DNA of 43,846 nucleotides from an uncultured Verrucomicrobia subdivision 3 bacterium (GTDB lineage: Bacteria; Verrucomicrobiota; Verrucomicrobiae; Limisphaerales; UBA11358). This document shows, one piece after another, positions 18,031 to 25,952 of the stretch; position 1 is the stretch's first letter; the number at the start of each line of letters is the position of its first letter. Below the pieces are notes generated by a model that was not told the DNA's origin, did not search any database, and saw nothing but the letters and a program-made list of their open reading frames with translations. Both the position numbers and the translations under genes were made by a program. The stretch lies in contig CAINDH010000023.1 of assembly GCA_903847285.1 (NCBI GenBank), positions 1 through 43,846 on the forward strand, read 5' to 3'.

Positions 18031-18927
18031 TCACATGAACCCGTTCAACACACCCTTCAAAAATTTTGGGGATGGCTCCGGTTTGATGACTGGAGCAACG
18101 ATTGGCGGCACGGGCGGCACAGGCAACATTTCCGCTGCTTCCACCACCATCATCGGCAGGGCGGTGGCCGGTTTTGCGGTGCGCGGTGTGTGTTTGCTCT
18201 TGGAGAAATCCAAACGCTGGCGCATGGCGGGCTTGTTGATGCTGTAAGTCATCGCCGTCTCTTCGGTGATTAAATTTTCTTCGACGGCCTTGAGCAACGA
18301 TTGTTCAAAGCTATGCCAGCCGCCGGTGCTGCCCGCCTCGATGATGTCGTGTAGTCGGCGGTTTTCATTTTCGCCCATCTCAATGGCTTCGCGCGTGCGC
18401 AGGCTGCTTCCCATGAGTTCGGTGACGAGGTGGACTTTGCTCGTCAGGTTGATTTCGTTCAGCAGCGCCGCGAGCGTTGTGGTCTTGCCGTTGCCCGTGC
18501 CACCGGTGACGAAGACAAGGCCGGTTTTTTCCCGGGTGAGATTTTTGAACGCGGGCGGGAGACCGAGCGAATCCAGCGTCGGCACTTTGGAAGACAGGCG
18601 GCGCATGACCATCGCGTGCTGGCCGTTCTGCTTATAGATGTTCACGCGAAATCGGCAGGAGTCCGCGAGCGCGTAGCTGCAATCGCACGCGCCCTTTTCA
18701 GCCAGGTCCTGCTGCAGCCGCGCGTGACCATTGATGATGACTCGGGAAAAATTTTCAATTCGGCTGCCGGTCAACAGTGGTTCACCGACGTTGGGTGATT
18801 CCAGTTCACCGTGGATTTCCACCTGCGGCAACTTGCCTGGCACGAACAAAACGTCCGAGGCGGCGGCATGGGTTTCCAGCATCGCCGACAACAGGCGATT
18901 AAATTCATGGTTCGCGTTCGTTTCCAT
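18031..18927 (-). CDS. PilT-like P-loop protein lacking the catalytic core
   Basis: Type IV pilus retraction ATPases (PilT/PilU) have an N-terminal PAS-like domain and a RecA-like core. Here residues 1-135 resemble the N-domain (SDVLF, RFRVNIYKQNGQHAMVMRRL). GGTGNGKTTTLAALLNEIN (142-160) is a good Walker A. Directly after LTSK the sequence jumps to VHLVTELMGSSLRTREAI, which in intact PilT lies far downstream (AHEILVxTPAIRNLI). About 120-130 residues carrying the catalytic Glu/Asp box, Walker B and His box are absent, with no frameshift or stop. The tail GWHSFEQSLLKAVEENLITEETA keeps the PilT end, then adds a Pro-rich extension (about 241-298). Nucleotide hydrolysis is unlikely. It is the last gene of the MglA-like operon, 6 nt after the roadblock gene. 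Confidence 0.85.
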   Translation of the reverse strand: METNANHEFNRLLSAMLETHAAASDVLFVPGKLPQVEIHGELESPNVGEPLLTGSRIENFSRVIINGHARLQQDLAEKGACDCSYALADSCRFRVNIYKQNGQHAMVMRRLSSKVPTLDSLGLPPAFKNLTREKTGLVFVTGGTGNGKTTTLAALLNEINLTSKVHLVTELMGSSLRTREAIEMGENENRRLHDIIEAGSTGGWHSFEQSLLKAVEENLITEETAMTYSINKPAMRQRLDFSKSKHTPRTAKPATALPMMVVEAAEMLPVPPVPPIVAPVIKPEPSPKFLKGVLNGFM

Positions 18928-18933
18928 AAAAAA

Positions 18934-19413
18934 TTAGACTTTCTTCCGAAATAATTCCTGCGGATGCGCCATGTTCAACACGGAAAGGTCAAAACCATTT
19001 TCCGGCGAACGCGTCTGCGCCTCGATCAGCTGTCTCGCAATCTGGCTCGCGCAGTTGCTGCTGTAATATTTGACCAGACCAGCGCCGGTCGCCGATTTGA
19101 AGAGCACGATGAGCAGACAATGCTCGTCAATTTCCGTCACGAACAAACTGAACCGTTCGCCCTGCTGAAAGGTGCTGTTGAAATTTTTTTCGCCGACTAA
19201 ACCGGCAATCGTCTGGCTGGCCATGAACGCGCCGGAAGCCAGCGCGCCGAGGGTGGTGAAATCCACGTCGCCCGCCTCGCCCTGCTGCGTGATGAGAAAG
19301 CCTCCCTTGTCAACTACCAGCGCCGCCGTGGCGCTTGATTGGCTGATGAAGTCGCGAAGCGCGGCATCCAACACGCGCATGTCGTCATCGATAAGTTGGG
19401 GGAGCGTGGCCAT
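18934..19413 (-). CDS. Roadblock/LC7 domain protein (MglB-like)
   Basis: This 159-residue single-domain protein has the roadblock/LC7 pattern: an N-terminal helix (IDDDMRVLDAALRDFI), strands around AALVVDKGGFLITQQG, a central helix (LGALASGAFMASQTIAGLVG) and strands through SLFVTEIDEHCLLIVLF. Roadblock proteins such as Myxococcus MglB act as GTPase-activating or co-GEF partners of MglA, to which they bind as dimers. The gene begins 1 nt after the stop of the MglA-like GTPase, strongly supporting a partnership. A C-terminal extension of about 35 residues follows the domain. Whether it is a GAP or a scaffold cannot be told from sequence. Confidence 0.88.
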   Translation of the reverse strand: MATLPQLIDDDMRVLDAALRDFISQSSATAALVVDKGGFLITQQGEAGDVDFTTLGALASGAFMASQTIAGLVGEKNFNSTFQQGERFSLFVTEIDEHCLLIVLFKSATGAGLVKYYSSNCASQIARQLIEAQTRSPENGFDLSVLNMAHPQELFRKKV

Positions 19414-19414
19414 G

Positions 19415-20029
19415 TCAGGCGTATTGTGGAACAGCTTGGTTGATGTATTTCTGGAGGAGCATCCGCGTTATCATGTTCAGGCTCTCGAACACGCCTTCAC
19501 ATTTGTGCGCAGTGGCCCCGAACGATGGCACTTGCACGTCGCGGTTGTTGAGAAGGTAATCCATGTATTCCGTCGGCGCGGCGTTGGGCAAATCGCGCTT
19601 GTTGTATTGGAGAACGTAGGGAATTTCCGCGAGGTTCAATTTTTGAGACGCGAGATTATCCATGAGATTCTGGAAGCTCTCGATGTTCTCGGGCATTTTT
19701 TCATATTGCGAATCGGCGACAAATACTATGCCGTCCACACCTCGTAAAACGAGTTGACGGGTCGTGTTGTAAATCACCTGTCCGGGAACGGTGTAGAGTT
19801 GGAACTTCGTTTTGAAGCCACGGATCGTCATCGCCTCGATCGGCAGGAAGTCAAAAAACAACGTGCGGTCCGAACTCGTCGCCAGCGAGACGAGCTTGCC
19901 CTTGTTTCCGTTGTTGGTCTGAACATGGTCGTGGACTTGCACTAGGTTCGTCGTCTTGCCGCCCATTGCCGGGCCGTAATAGACGATCTTGACCTGCAAT
20001 TCCTTGGTCGCTTGATTGATGATAGCCAT
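19415..20029 (-). CDS. mglA: MglA-like Ras-superfamily GTPase
   Basis: This 204-residue small GTPase closely resembles Myxococcus MglA, the polarity switch for type IV pili and gliding. It has the P-loop GPAMGGKTTN (19-28), switch I DRTLFFDFLP (54-63), G3 YTVPGQ with Q84 in the catalytic position, GVDGIVFVADSQ, and G4 NKRD (143-146). The bacterial MglA-specific LFFDFLP and YTVPGQ forms are both present. No membrane segment is seen. It lies between the duplicated-domain/roadblock gene (6 nt upstream) and the MglB-like gene (1 nt downstream), the typical GTPase-regulator pairing. The start follows an A/T-rich leader. Symbol given by similarity; the pathway it controls here is unproven. Confidence 0.93.
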   Translation of the reverse strand: MAIINQATKELQVKIVYYGPAMGGKTTNLVQVHDHVQTNNGNKGKLVSLATSSDRTLFFDFLPIEAMTIRGFKTKFQLYTVPGQVIYNTTRQLVLRGVDGIVFVADSQYEKMPENIESFQNLMDNLASQKLNLAEIPYVLQYNKRDLPNAAPTEYMDYLLNNRDVQVPSFGATAHKCEGVFESLNMITRMLLQKYINQAVPQYA

Positions 20030-20035
20030 AAAAAT

Positions 20036-21778
20036 TTATATATTTTGTTTGCGATCGAGTTCGGCGGCGAGCGCCGCCAGTTGGGCTTTCGGCAACGCTT
20101 CGCCCGCGCGACCAAAAGCTGCAAAATAAACCGAGTTCACGCGGAAGATTTTCCACGGGATATTGCCCACCGTGAAACTGACATTGTTCAGCGCACCCAT
20201 CCGCAACTCGCGCGTCGTTTGGTTCACGCGCTCGAAAATTTGCGGGAGAAATGCAGCGACGGCATCAGCGTTCAACGTTTCCGGCACCTGGCTCGCCACT
20301 CGAAGGCCGTCCACGAGCGTCACCACCGCGCCAGCCACGCCAGGGAGCGCGAGGGCGCGGGCCACAATTTCCTGCGGATGCGTGTGGCGGTTCAGAAAAT
20401 CTGTCTGCGGCGCAGTCTTGCGAATCGAGGCGGTATCCACTTCGCCTGCGCCCGCCGTGAAGAAATTGGTGTCCGCCGGTTTTGGCGCGACAGGCGCGGC
20501 GGCGGGTTGCGCCTCCGTCTCGGGGCTTCCTGTGGGGAAACCGAAAAACAAATTGGGGATTCCTTCCGCAACGACGAGCTTCTTCTGCCCAAATGTTTTT
20601 TTCTGCGCGGCGAAGAATGCAGGCGCCAGCGCTTTTAATGAAAGCTCAACCTCCAGCGCATCGTGCGGCGACGCCGGCGAACTCGGCTTGGCCAAAGTGC
20701 GTAACGCCTGCCAACTCATTGTCACGCGCCCGCGTTTTAAACCGCCTTCGACAAAATTCATCGGCAGCGCCACGTTCGTGCTGGCAAAGTTGGAGCGCAC
20801 CAACTCGGCCTTTAATTCATCCGGCCAGTTATCGGCGAGTTCGTCGAGCGACATTAAGAGCGTCGGCTGCGCAGGCTCCGGGCGCGGTGAGGAGGAATTC
20901 ACCGGGGCTGACGGAGCGGGCGCAGTCGTAAATTTGAACGGCGGCAGATTTGTGTTACCATTGCCATTGGAATTTCCATTCCCATTCGTGTGACCGTGGC
21001 CATTGGTGACTGACGGGGGTGGATTAAATGGAATCGGCGCGGATGGCGGCGCGGTCTGGCGCGGCGTGAAGGTAAAATCTTCCGTGTTGCCTGATTGAAC
21101 CGGCATCACAGTCCGTGGCGGCAATGCGGCAGACGCAATCGGCGATGGCGTAAATGGCAACGGCTGGTTCATTGGCTTAAGTTCTCTCACCGTCGGCGTA
21201 GCAGCGGAAGGTTTCAGCGGCTGCGTGGTGAACGTAATACCACGACCACGGCCATCAAACGGTCCGGAAATTTCTTCCGCCACATCTATTTTTTGTGACG
21301 GCTTACGGGCGAGCAACGCGGGGTTCAGGCGAGTAAGTATTTCAGGCAGCGGCAAACTGACCTGGCGCGCGTCAAAGGCGCCGCCAGAGTTCGCAAACAT
21401 TCCCGGCGACAACTGGCGGAGTTCGCCGAAGGAAATTTTTACGGAGCCAAACGCGAGCTGCTGCAAAACGGTTTCCACTGCGAGTGCGACCATTTGCCCG
21501 GCGGCGGGTGCAGACATGAGCTTCGCTTTTAAATCCATTGGCAGGTGGGCGATGACGGCGGCAAGCGGAATCTGGATTTCTGTGGCATTGAGCGACGCGC
21601 ACTCGACTACCGGCGCGACAAAAGTATTTTGCGGAGCTTGAGCGGGCGCGACCGGTGGGCTGACCGGTGCGGTCGGAGGGGTGGGCGGGGTGACATGGCG
21701 AGCCGGCGAGCGGTCATCTATGTGCCGCAGCAAGCCGCGCAGGAAGCCGGCAAATTTCAATTTCATCGTGGTGGCCAT
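20036..21778 (-). CDS. Protein with duplicated unknown domain and C-terminal roadblock-like domain
   Basis: The reading starts at the ATG at 21778 (580 residues); an ATG four codons on (21766) is also possible. A Pro-rich stretch precedes domain A (about 66-174). A second Pro/Gly/Asn-rich linker includes an NG repeat (about 258-277). Domain B follows (about 305-412). A and B align along their length (for example PxDLKAxL, LxxGxVxxSxxxLRxLxxP, QxxxDVAE/QKKLVVAEG), so the protein contains an internal duplication. The C-terminal 107 residues (about 468-574) fit a roadblock/LC7 domain (VARALALPGVAGAVVTLVDG ... NVSFTVGNIPWKIFRV). The A/B domain family is not one I recognise. It is the first gene of the GTPase operon, 6 nt before the MglA-like gene. 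Confidence 0.8.
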   Translation of the reverse strand: MATTMKLKFAGFLRGLLRHIDDRSPARHVTPPTPPTAPVSPPVAPAQAPQNTFVAPVVECASLNATEIQIPLAAVIAHLPMDLKAKLMSAPAAGQMVALAVETVLQQLAFGSVKISFGELRQLSPGMFANSGGAFDARQVSLPLPEILTRLNPALLARKPSQKIDVAEEISGPFDGRGRGITFTTQPLKPSAATPTVRELKPMNQPLPFTPSPIASAALPPRTVMPVQSGNTEDFTFTPRQTAPPSAPIPFNPPPSVTNGHGHTNGNGNSNGNGNTNLPPFKFTTAPAPSAPVNSSSPRPEPAQPTLLMSLDELADNWPDELKAELVRSNFASTNVALPMNFVEGGLKRGRVTMSWQALRTLAKPSSPASPHDALEVELSLKALAPAFFAAQKKTFGQKKLVVAEGIPNLFFGFPTGSPETEAQPAAAPVAPKPADTNFFTAGAGEVDTASIRKTAPQTDFLNRHTHPQEIVARALALPGVAGAVVTLVDGLRVASQVPETLNADAVAAFLPQIFERVNQTTRELRMGALNNVSFTVGNIPWKIFRVNSVYFAAFGRAGEALPKAQLAALAAELDRKQNI

Positions 21779-22043
21779 AATTTTTTGGGCGCTGCCCTGT
21801 GGCAACGGCACGATTTTAGCAATAACCGCGCCAGCCCGTAGAACGCGCCTTGAGACAACTAAAGTTGTCCCGCTGTTGGACGAGCGGACAAAAATCTGTC
21901 CCATTTGCGGTGGAAAAAACGATCGTTGGCCGGGAACGTGGAATGCTCTAGAAAAACAGATAAATGTTTTATCGCTTGAATTCGCAAGTGGTCGCGGTTA
22001 GCGGTTAACCGGATTCGGAACAAACAGTGAAACTTAAATTTTA
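21779..22043. promoter_or_regulatory. Divergent promoter region between the two halves of the GTPase locus
   Basis: This 265-bp region separates the minus-strand GTPase operon from the plus-strand response-regulator operon. It holds two perfect short palindromes: GACAACT-aa-AGTTGTC (21854-21869) and CGGTTAACCG (22002-22011). They look like sites for dimeric regulators. No clear -35/-10 boxes could be chosen. The plus-strand start codon is preceded by the A/T-rich leader ACTTAAATTTTA. Confidence 0.5.
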
Positions 22044-23120
22044 ATGGAACAGCGGAACAAAATTTTGATTCTCGACGATGACACCGACTGGCTAGCGCTT
22101 TGCCGCGATCTGCTGGGTTCTTTGCCGAGTCAGCCGGAAATCTTCACCGCCAACGCCGCTCGCCGCGCACTGGCCATCATTGAATCAGAAAAAATCCGCC
22201 TGTTAATTTGTGATTTGAAAATGCCGCGCATTGACGGCCTGCAGGTGATTGCCATCGTGCGCCGCCGTTTTCCGCAACTGCGCACGATTGTATTGAGCGC
22301 ATTGGAGGACGAGGAATTTCGCGCCCGCGCCTACGCACTCGGTGTGGATTTGTTCTGGCTTAAAACAGAAATGCAGCGCAACTCGAAGCTCTTCAATGAA
22401 TGTCTCGAATCGTTGCTCGGTCAGAACGGCAGCGAGGGCGACACCGGTTTTCGTGGCATCCAGAGCAAGAGCCTCATGGACATCATCCAGATGGAATGTC
22501 TTTCGCGCAGTTCTACCGTGCTGCGCATCACGCGCGGCCCGCTCGTGGCGAAGCTGTGGATTCAAGACGGCGAGTTGATAGATGCCGAGGCCGACGGCGC
22601 GCGTGGCGAAGCCGCGTTTCAAAGATTGCTCGCGTGGAAATCAGGCTCGTTCGAAAATCTGCCCGCAGAGCCGAATCGCGAACGCACCATTCTGAAACCG
22701 GTCAACGCCCTGCTGCTCGAATCCGCGCAGGCGTTGGACGAAGGCACGCAGCTCGCCGAACCAGATTCCATCGAGAGCAATAGCCATCGCAAGATGATTT
22801 GGAAACTCTCGCAACTCACCCGCGAAGGCGCAGACTTTATTTTATCCGTGCCGCCAGATGGCCAAGGCGAACCGGAATCCATCGGCGCGCAAAGCATTGC
22901 CGCCACCGCGCACTGGACGCGCCGCGCCGAGGCTATCGCCCATCGCCTTGGCGAAAAACTGGAAGCCGGCCCGCTCTCTCACGTAAGCGGACAAAATTTA
23001 GACCGCCAGGTGTTGCTGTTATCGCGCGGGGACAAAGCCTTTCTCATCGGCTGGCCCGGAGACGCCACCGGCAACCTGTCCGAAAAAAGCCGCAAACTTG
23101 TTGCCTCATGGGATTCTTAA
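22044..23120 (+). CDS. Response regulator with PATAN (DUF4388) domain
   Basis: This 358-residue protein begins with a receiver domain: acidic pocket ILDDDTD (residues 10-14), phosphoacceptor D57 in CDLKMPRIDG, S85 in VLSALED and K107 in WLKTE. A DUF4388/PATAN domain follows at about 137-215 (GIQSKSLMDIIQM ... GELIDAEADGARGEAAFQRLL), a domain often found in two-component proteins tied to gliding and type IV pili. The remaining 140 residues may hold a degenerate roadblock-like domain (FILSVPPDG ... QVLLLSRGDKAFLIGW); that is a guess. No DNA-binding domain is present, so output is probably through protein contact. The next gene starts 13 bp before its stop. Confidence 0.88.
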   Translation: MEQRNKILILDDDTDWLALCRDLLGSLPSQPEIFTANAARRALAIIESEKIRLLICDLKMPRIDGLQVIAIVRRRFPQLRTIVLSALEDEEFRARAYALGVDLFWLKTEMQRNSKLFNECLESLLGQNGSEGDTGFRGIQSKSLMDIIQMECLSRSSTVLRITRGPLVAKLWIQDGELIDAEADGARGEAAFQRLLAWKSGSFENLPAEPNRERTILKPVNALLLESAQALDEGTQLAEPDSIESNSHRKMIWKLSQLTREGADFILSVPPDGQGEPESIGAQSIAATAHWTRRAEAIAHRLGEKLEAGPLSHVSGQNLDRQVLLLSRGDKAFLIGWPGDATGNLSEKSRKLVASWDS

Positions 23121-23434
23121 AAAAATTATTTGGCGGTCGCGCCGCTGTTCAGCAGTTGCCCTCCGGCACCATCACGGTGGATCGCAACGGCCACATCGTG
23201 GCCTCCACCGTCTCGACGATTTACCCGAAAAAACTGCTCACGACCATCGGACATGATGTGCTCGAACTGCTGAGCGAAGCCCGCGCCGCGCAGATGCCGC
23301 TCGCAGAAATCAGCCTGCATTTCGGCAGCCTCCGCATTACCGCCCGTGAACTCCGCGGTGGCGCCATCATTTTCCTGCTGCCGCAAACCGCGTTGCTGCC
23401 CACGCCGCAATCGCCCAACTCCTCACGCCCATGA
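23108..23434 (+). CDS. Small roadblock-like protein
   Basis: This 108-residue protein was located by the ATG at 23108, inside the end of the response-regulator gene (13-bp overlap). It ends in an ATGA junction with the next gene. After a basic N-terminus (MGFLKKLFGG) come TITVDRNGHIVASTV, a helix (TIGHDVLELLSEARAA), and paired strands (EISLHFGSLRITARELRGGAIIFLLP). This strand-helix-strand order fits a compact roadblock/LC7-like fold. It has no membrane segment. The overlaps on both sides imply translational coupling with the response regulator and the helical protein, so it probably acts with them and with the GTPase encoded divergently. Confidence 0.7.
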   Translation: MGFLKKLFGGRAAVQQLPSGTITVDRNGHIVASTVSTIYPKKLLTTIGHDVLELLSEARAAQMPLAEISLHFGSLRITARELRGGAIIFLLPQTALLPTPQSPNSSRP

Positions 23435-23823
23435 CACCGAAAGAAATCAACCAGCTCGTCACCCAGATCGAGACCCACATCGAGTGCTGGAAACAGTTCA
23501 ACCAGTTCATCGCCTCGGCACGCGCCAAAAAATTTGGCGCGGCAGACGACAACCATTTCCTCGAGATCAAGAGCATCATCGTGCAGGAACTGGAATTGAT
23601 TTATGCGCGCATCGAAGTCCAGTCGCCCACGCGCGAGGAAATCCACCATCTCATCACCAACGCGCCCTCACTGCGGTTTTTGAGCGAGATGAGTGAAGGC
23701 GGTTTGCGGGGTTTGGAAACCCAGTGGCACAAGATTTACATTGGCTGGCATTCCATTCTAGGCCAGCTCAAAGTCAAGCAGCGCGCCGCTGAGGACAAAA
23801 CTTTTTGGGGAGGGAAAAAATAA
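23431..23823 (+). CDS. Conserved-looking helical protein of unknown function
   Basis: This 130-residue, mostly alpha-helical protein is rich in Ile, Glu and Gln (EINQLVTQIETHIECWKQF), with a charged middle and a basic C-terminus ending WGGKK. It is not recognised as any named family. The ATG overlaps the stop of the small roadblock-like gene (ATGA), so it is the third member of the plus-strand operon. No signal peptide or membrane segment is seen. The context points to the GTPase/response-regulator system. Confidence 0.72.
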   Translation: MTPKEINQLVTQIETHIECWKQFNQFIASARAKKFGAADDNHFLEIKSIIVQELELIYARIEVQSPTREEIHHLITNAPSLRFLSEMSEGGLRGLETQWHKIYIGWHSILGQLKVKQRAAEDKTFWGGKK

Positions 23824-23952
23824 TTTAGCCCCGAGAACCTCGGAGATAACACGCATGGCATTGGGCTGATTTGGTTTTGCGGATTGCGCGTGATTCGCGG
23901 ATTGAAAAATTTTCCTGCTTGTTCACTGTGCGCTTTCACGGTCAAATGATTC

Positions 23953-24744
23953 ATGCCTGACTGGTTAATCAATCTCATCCTCGGCGTGGTCGAGGGTATC
24001 ACGGAATTTATTCCCGTTTCTTCCACCGGCCACCTGCTCATCGCCGAAAAATTTCTCGGCACTCATCGGAGCGAGCTGTTCAACGTCGTCATCCAATGTG
24101 GCGCAGTCCTCGCTGTGCTGCCGCTTTTTCCGCAGCGGCTCTTCAAGTTTATTTTTGAATGGCAGCAGAAGGAAACGCAGGACTACCTCCTCAAAATTTT
24201 TGCCGCCTTCGCCATCACCGCCGTCGGCGGGCTGGCGTGGAAAAAACTCGGCCACTCGTTGCCGAAGGAGTTGTTCCCTGTCGCCTGGGCGTTGCTGGTG
24301 GGTGGCGTCGCGTTCATCGCCGTGGAATTTTTTCTGCGCGGTAAAAAACCCGGCAGTGACATCACTTGGAATATCGTCATTGCTGTCGGCCTTGCGCAAC
24401 TTCTGGCTGCGATTTTTCCCGGCACTTCCCGTTCGGGCGCGACGATTGTGTTCTGCCTGCTGCTGGGCTTAAGCCGTCCGGCAGCCACGGAATTTTCCTT
24501 CCTAGTAGGGATCCCCACCATGCTCGCGGCAGGTGCTAAAGAAATCTTGGATGACGTGCGTCACCCGGTGATTGGTGCGCCGAAGGAAGATTGGGGTATG
24601 TTGCTGCTCACGACGCTGGTGGCTGCCGTGGTTTCGTTCATCGCCGTGAAATGGCTGCTGCGCTATGTCCAGACCCACACGTTCAACGCCTTTGGCTGGT
24701 ATCGTATCGCACTGGCGATTGGCATTTTAATCTGCTTAAGGTAA
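23953..24744 (+). CDS. uppP: Undecaprenyl-diphosphate phosphatase (UppP/BacA)
   Basis: UppP removes a phosphate from undecaprenyl diphosphate at the membrane, recycling the lipid carrier for peptidoglycan and O-antigen synthesis. This 263-residue polytopic protein has normal length and both family motifs: GVVEGITEFIPVSSTGHL at the N-terminus and PGTSRSGATI in the second half, which contribute the active-site Glu, Ser and Arg. About eight hydrophobic helices are visible. The ATG at 23953 is the only good start. A strong intrinsic terminator begins at its stop codon, separating it from the cysteine desulfurase. Confidence 0.96.
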   Translation: MPDWLINLILGVVEGITEFIPVSSTGHLLIAEKFLGTHRSELFNVVIQCGAVLAVLPLFPQRLFKFIFEWQQKETQDYLLKIFAAFAITAVGGLAWKKLGHSLPKELFPVAWALLVGGVAFIAVEFFLRGKKPGSDITWNIVIAVGLAQLLAAIFPGTSRSGATIVFCLLLGLSRPAATEFSFLVGIPTMLAAGAKEILDDVRHPVIGAPKEDWGMLLLTTLVAAVVSFIAVKWLLRYVQTHTFNAFGWYRIALAIGILICLR

Positions 24745-24770
24745 AACGTCGCGCCGGCGTTTTTGTTTTG
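24743..24770 (+). terminator. Intrinsic terminator after uppP
   Basis: The AAACGTCG arm (ending 24751) pairs with CGGCGTTT (from 24755) around a 3-nt CGC loop, with one G-U pair. It is followed by TTGTTTTG. The hairpin overlaps the uppP stop codon. Stem, tight loop and T-rich tail make this the clearest terminator in the window. Confidence 0.7.
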
Positions 24771-24803
24771 AGCCGCCCCGTTTCGTCACTTACTTTGAAA
24801 TCG

Positions 24804-25952
24804 ATGCTGCGCACGATTTACTTCGACTACAACGCCACGACTCCGCTCGATGAATCAGTGCGCGCCGCGATGCTGCCGTTTCTGGCGGAAAACTGGGGTA
24901 ATCCTTCCTCGGTGCATCACATTGGACGTAAAGCGCGGACGTTGCTGGATGACGCGCGTGACCGCGCCGCAAAATTTCTCGGCGCTAAGCCCAGCGAAAT
25001 TATTTTCACCAGCGGCGGCACGGAGGCAAACAACCTCGCAATCTTTGGCTCGGCACGCGCGCTCAAAGCTCAGGGCAAACACCTCATCACCTCGGCCATC
25101 GAGCATCATGCGGGGCTGCACTGCTTTGATTATCTGGAAAAGCACGAAGGCTTTGCCGTCACGCGGTTGCCGGTGAATTCCGAAGGTCGGATTTCACTAA
25201 CTGATTTTGAAAAAGCCATTCGTCCTGACACTGTTTTTGCCTCGGTAATGGCGGCCAATAATGAAATTGGCACGCTACAACCCGTTGCTGAAATCGGCGC
25301 GCTTTGTCGCGTGCGAAAAATTATTTTTCACACGGATGCCGTGCAAATGTTCGGTAAAGAATCGTTTACCAGCATCAGCCAGTTCCACGCTGACCTGGTT
25401 TCCGTTTGTGCGCACAAATTTCACGGGCCGAAAGGCGCGGGACTGCTCTACATCAAATCGCCGCTGCACCCGGACCCGATTTTGTTCGGCGGCGGACACG
25501 AAAATGAGCGGCGCGCCGGCACGGAAAATCTTCCGGCCATCTTCGGTCTGGTGGCGGCGCTGGAAAAGTGCGTCCAACCACCGGTTTTCAACTCTGCAAA
25601 TCTAAAACCGCTCGTGGAAAAGCTGATTTCCTGCGTGGAAAAAATTCCCGGATGCGAACTGGTTTCGCCGCGCGAAAATTCTCTGGCCAACTCCGTGGCC
25701 TTCACCGTGCGCGGCTCGGATGGCATCGCGCTCATGGCGGGATTAGATATGGAAGGCATCTGTGCTTCGAGCGGTTCGGCGTGTTCCGCCGGTTCGTTAG
25801 AGCCGAGCCATGTGATTCTGGCGACCGGTCGGAAAGAATCTGCTAATTCCCTCGTGCGTTTTTCTTTGGGACGTGATTCTACGATGTCGGAAGTGGATTT
25901 TGTTTGCGCCATGTTGCCGGAAATCATACGGCGCGCACAACTACGCCGGTAA
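24804..25952 (+). CDS. Cysteine desulfurase (NifS/IscS family)
   Basis: This PLP enzyme releases sulfur from cysteine as a persulfide for Fe-S clusters, thiolated tRNA and cofactors. The 382-residue frame starts IYFDYNATTPL, the usual N-terminus. The PLP lysine is K205 in CAHKFHGPKG, and the persulfide cysteine is C327 in SSGSACSAGS, the group I form with the full mobile loop. The open frame extends upstream to 24591, inside uppP, but the ATG at 24804 immediately precedes the conserved start. No IscU, IscA or regulator gene is adjacent, so it stands apart from any isc cluster, and its sulfur acceptor is unknown. Confidence 0.95.
   Translation: MLRTIYFDYNATTPLDESVRAAMLPFLAENWGNPSSVHHIGRKARTLLDDARDRAAKFLGAKPSEIIFTSGGTEANNLAIFGSARALKAQGKHLITSAIEHHAGLHCFDYLEKHEGFAVTRLPVNSEGRISLTDFEKAIRPDTVFASVMAANNEIGTLQPVAEIGALCRVRKIIFHTDAVQMFGKESFTSISQFHADLVSVCAHKFHGPKGAGLLYIKSPLHPDPILFGGGHENERRAGTENLPAIFGLVAALEKCVQPPVFNSANLKPLVEKLISCVEKIPGCELVSPRENSLANSVAFTVRGSDGIALMAGLDMEGICASSGSACSAGSLEPSHVILATGRKESANSLVRFSLGRDSTMSEVDFVCAMLPEIIRRAQLRR

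Noticed and set aside
18400..18470. PilT-like gene as a frameshifted pseudogene
   Set aside because: Reading across the junction shows one continuous frame and a PilT-like C-terminus, so the loss is in frame; misassembly remains possible but cannot be tested here.
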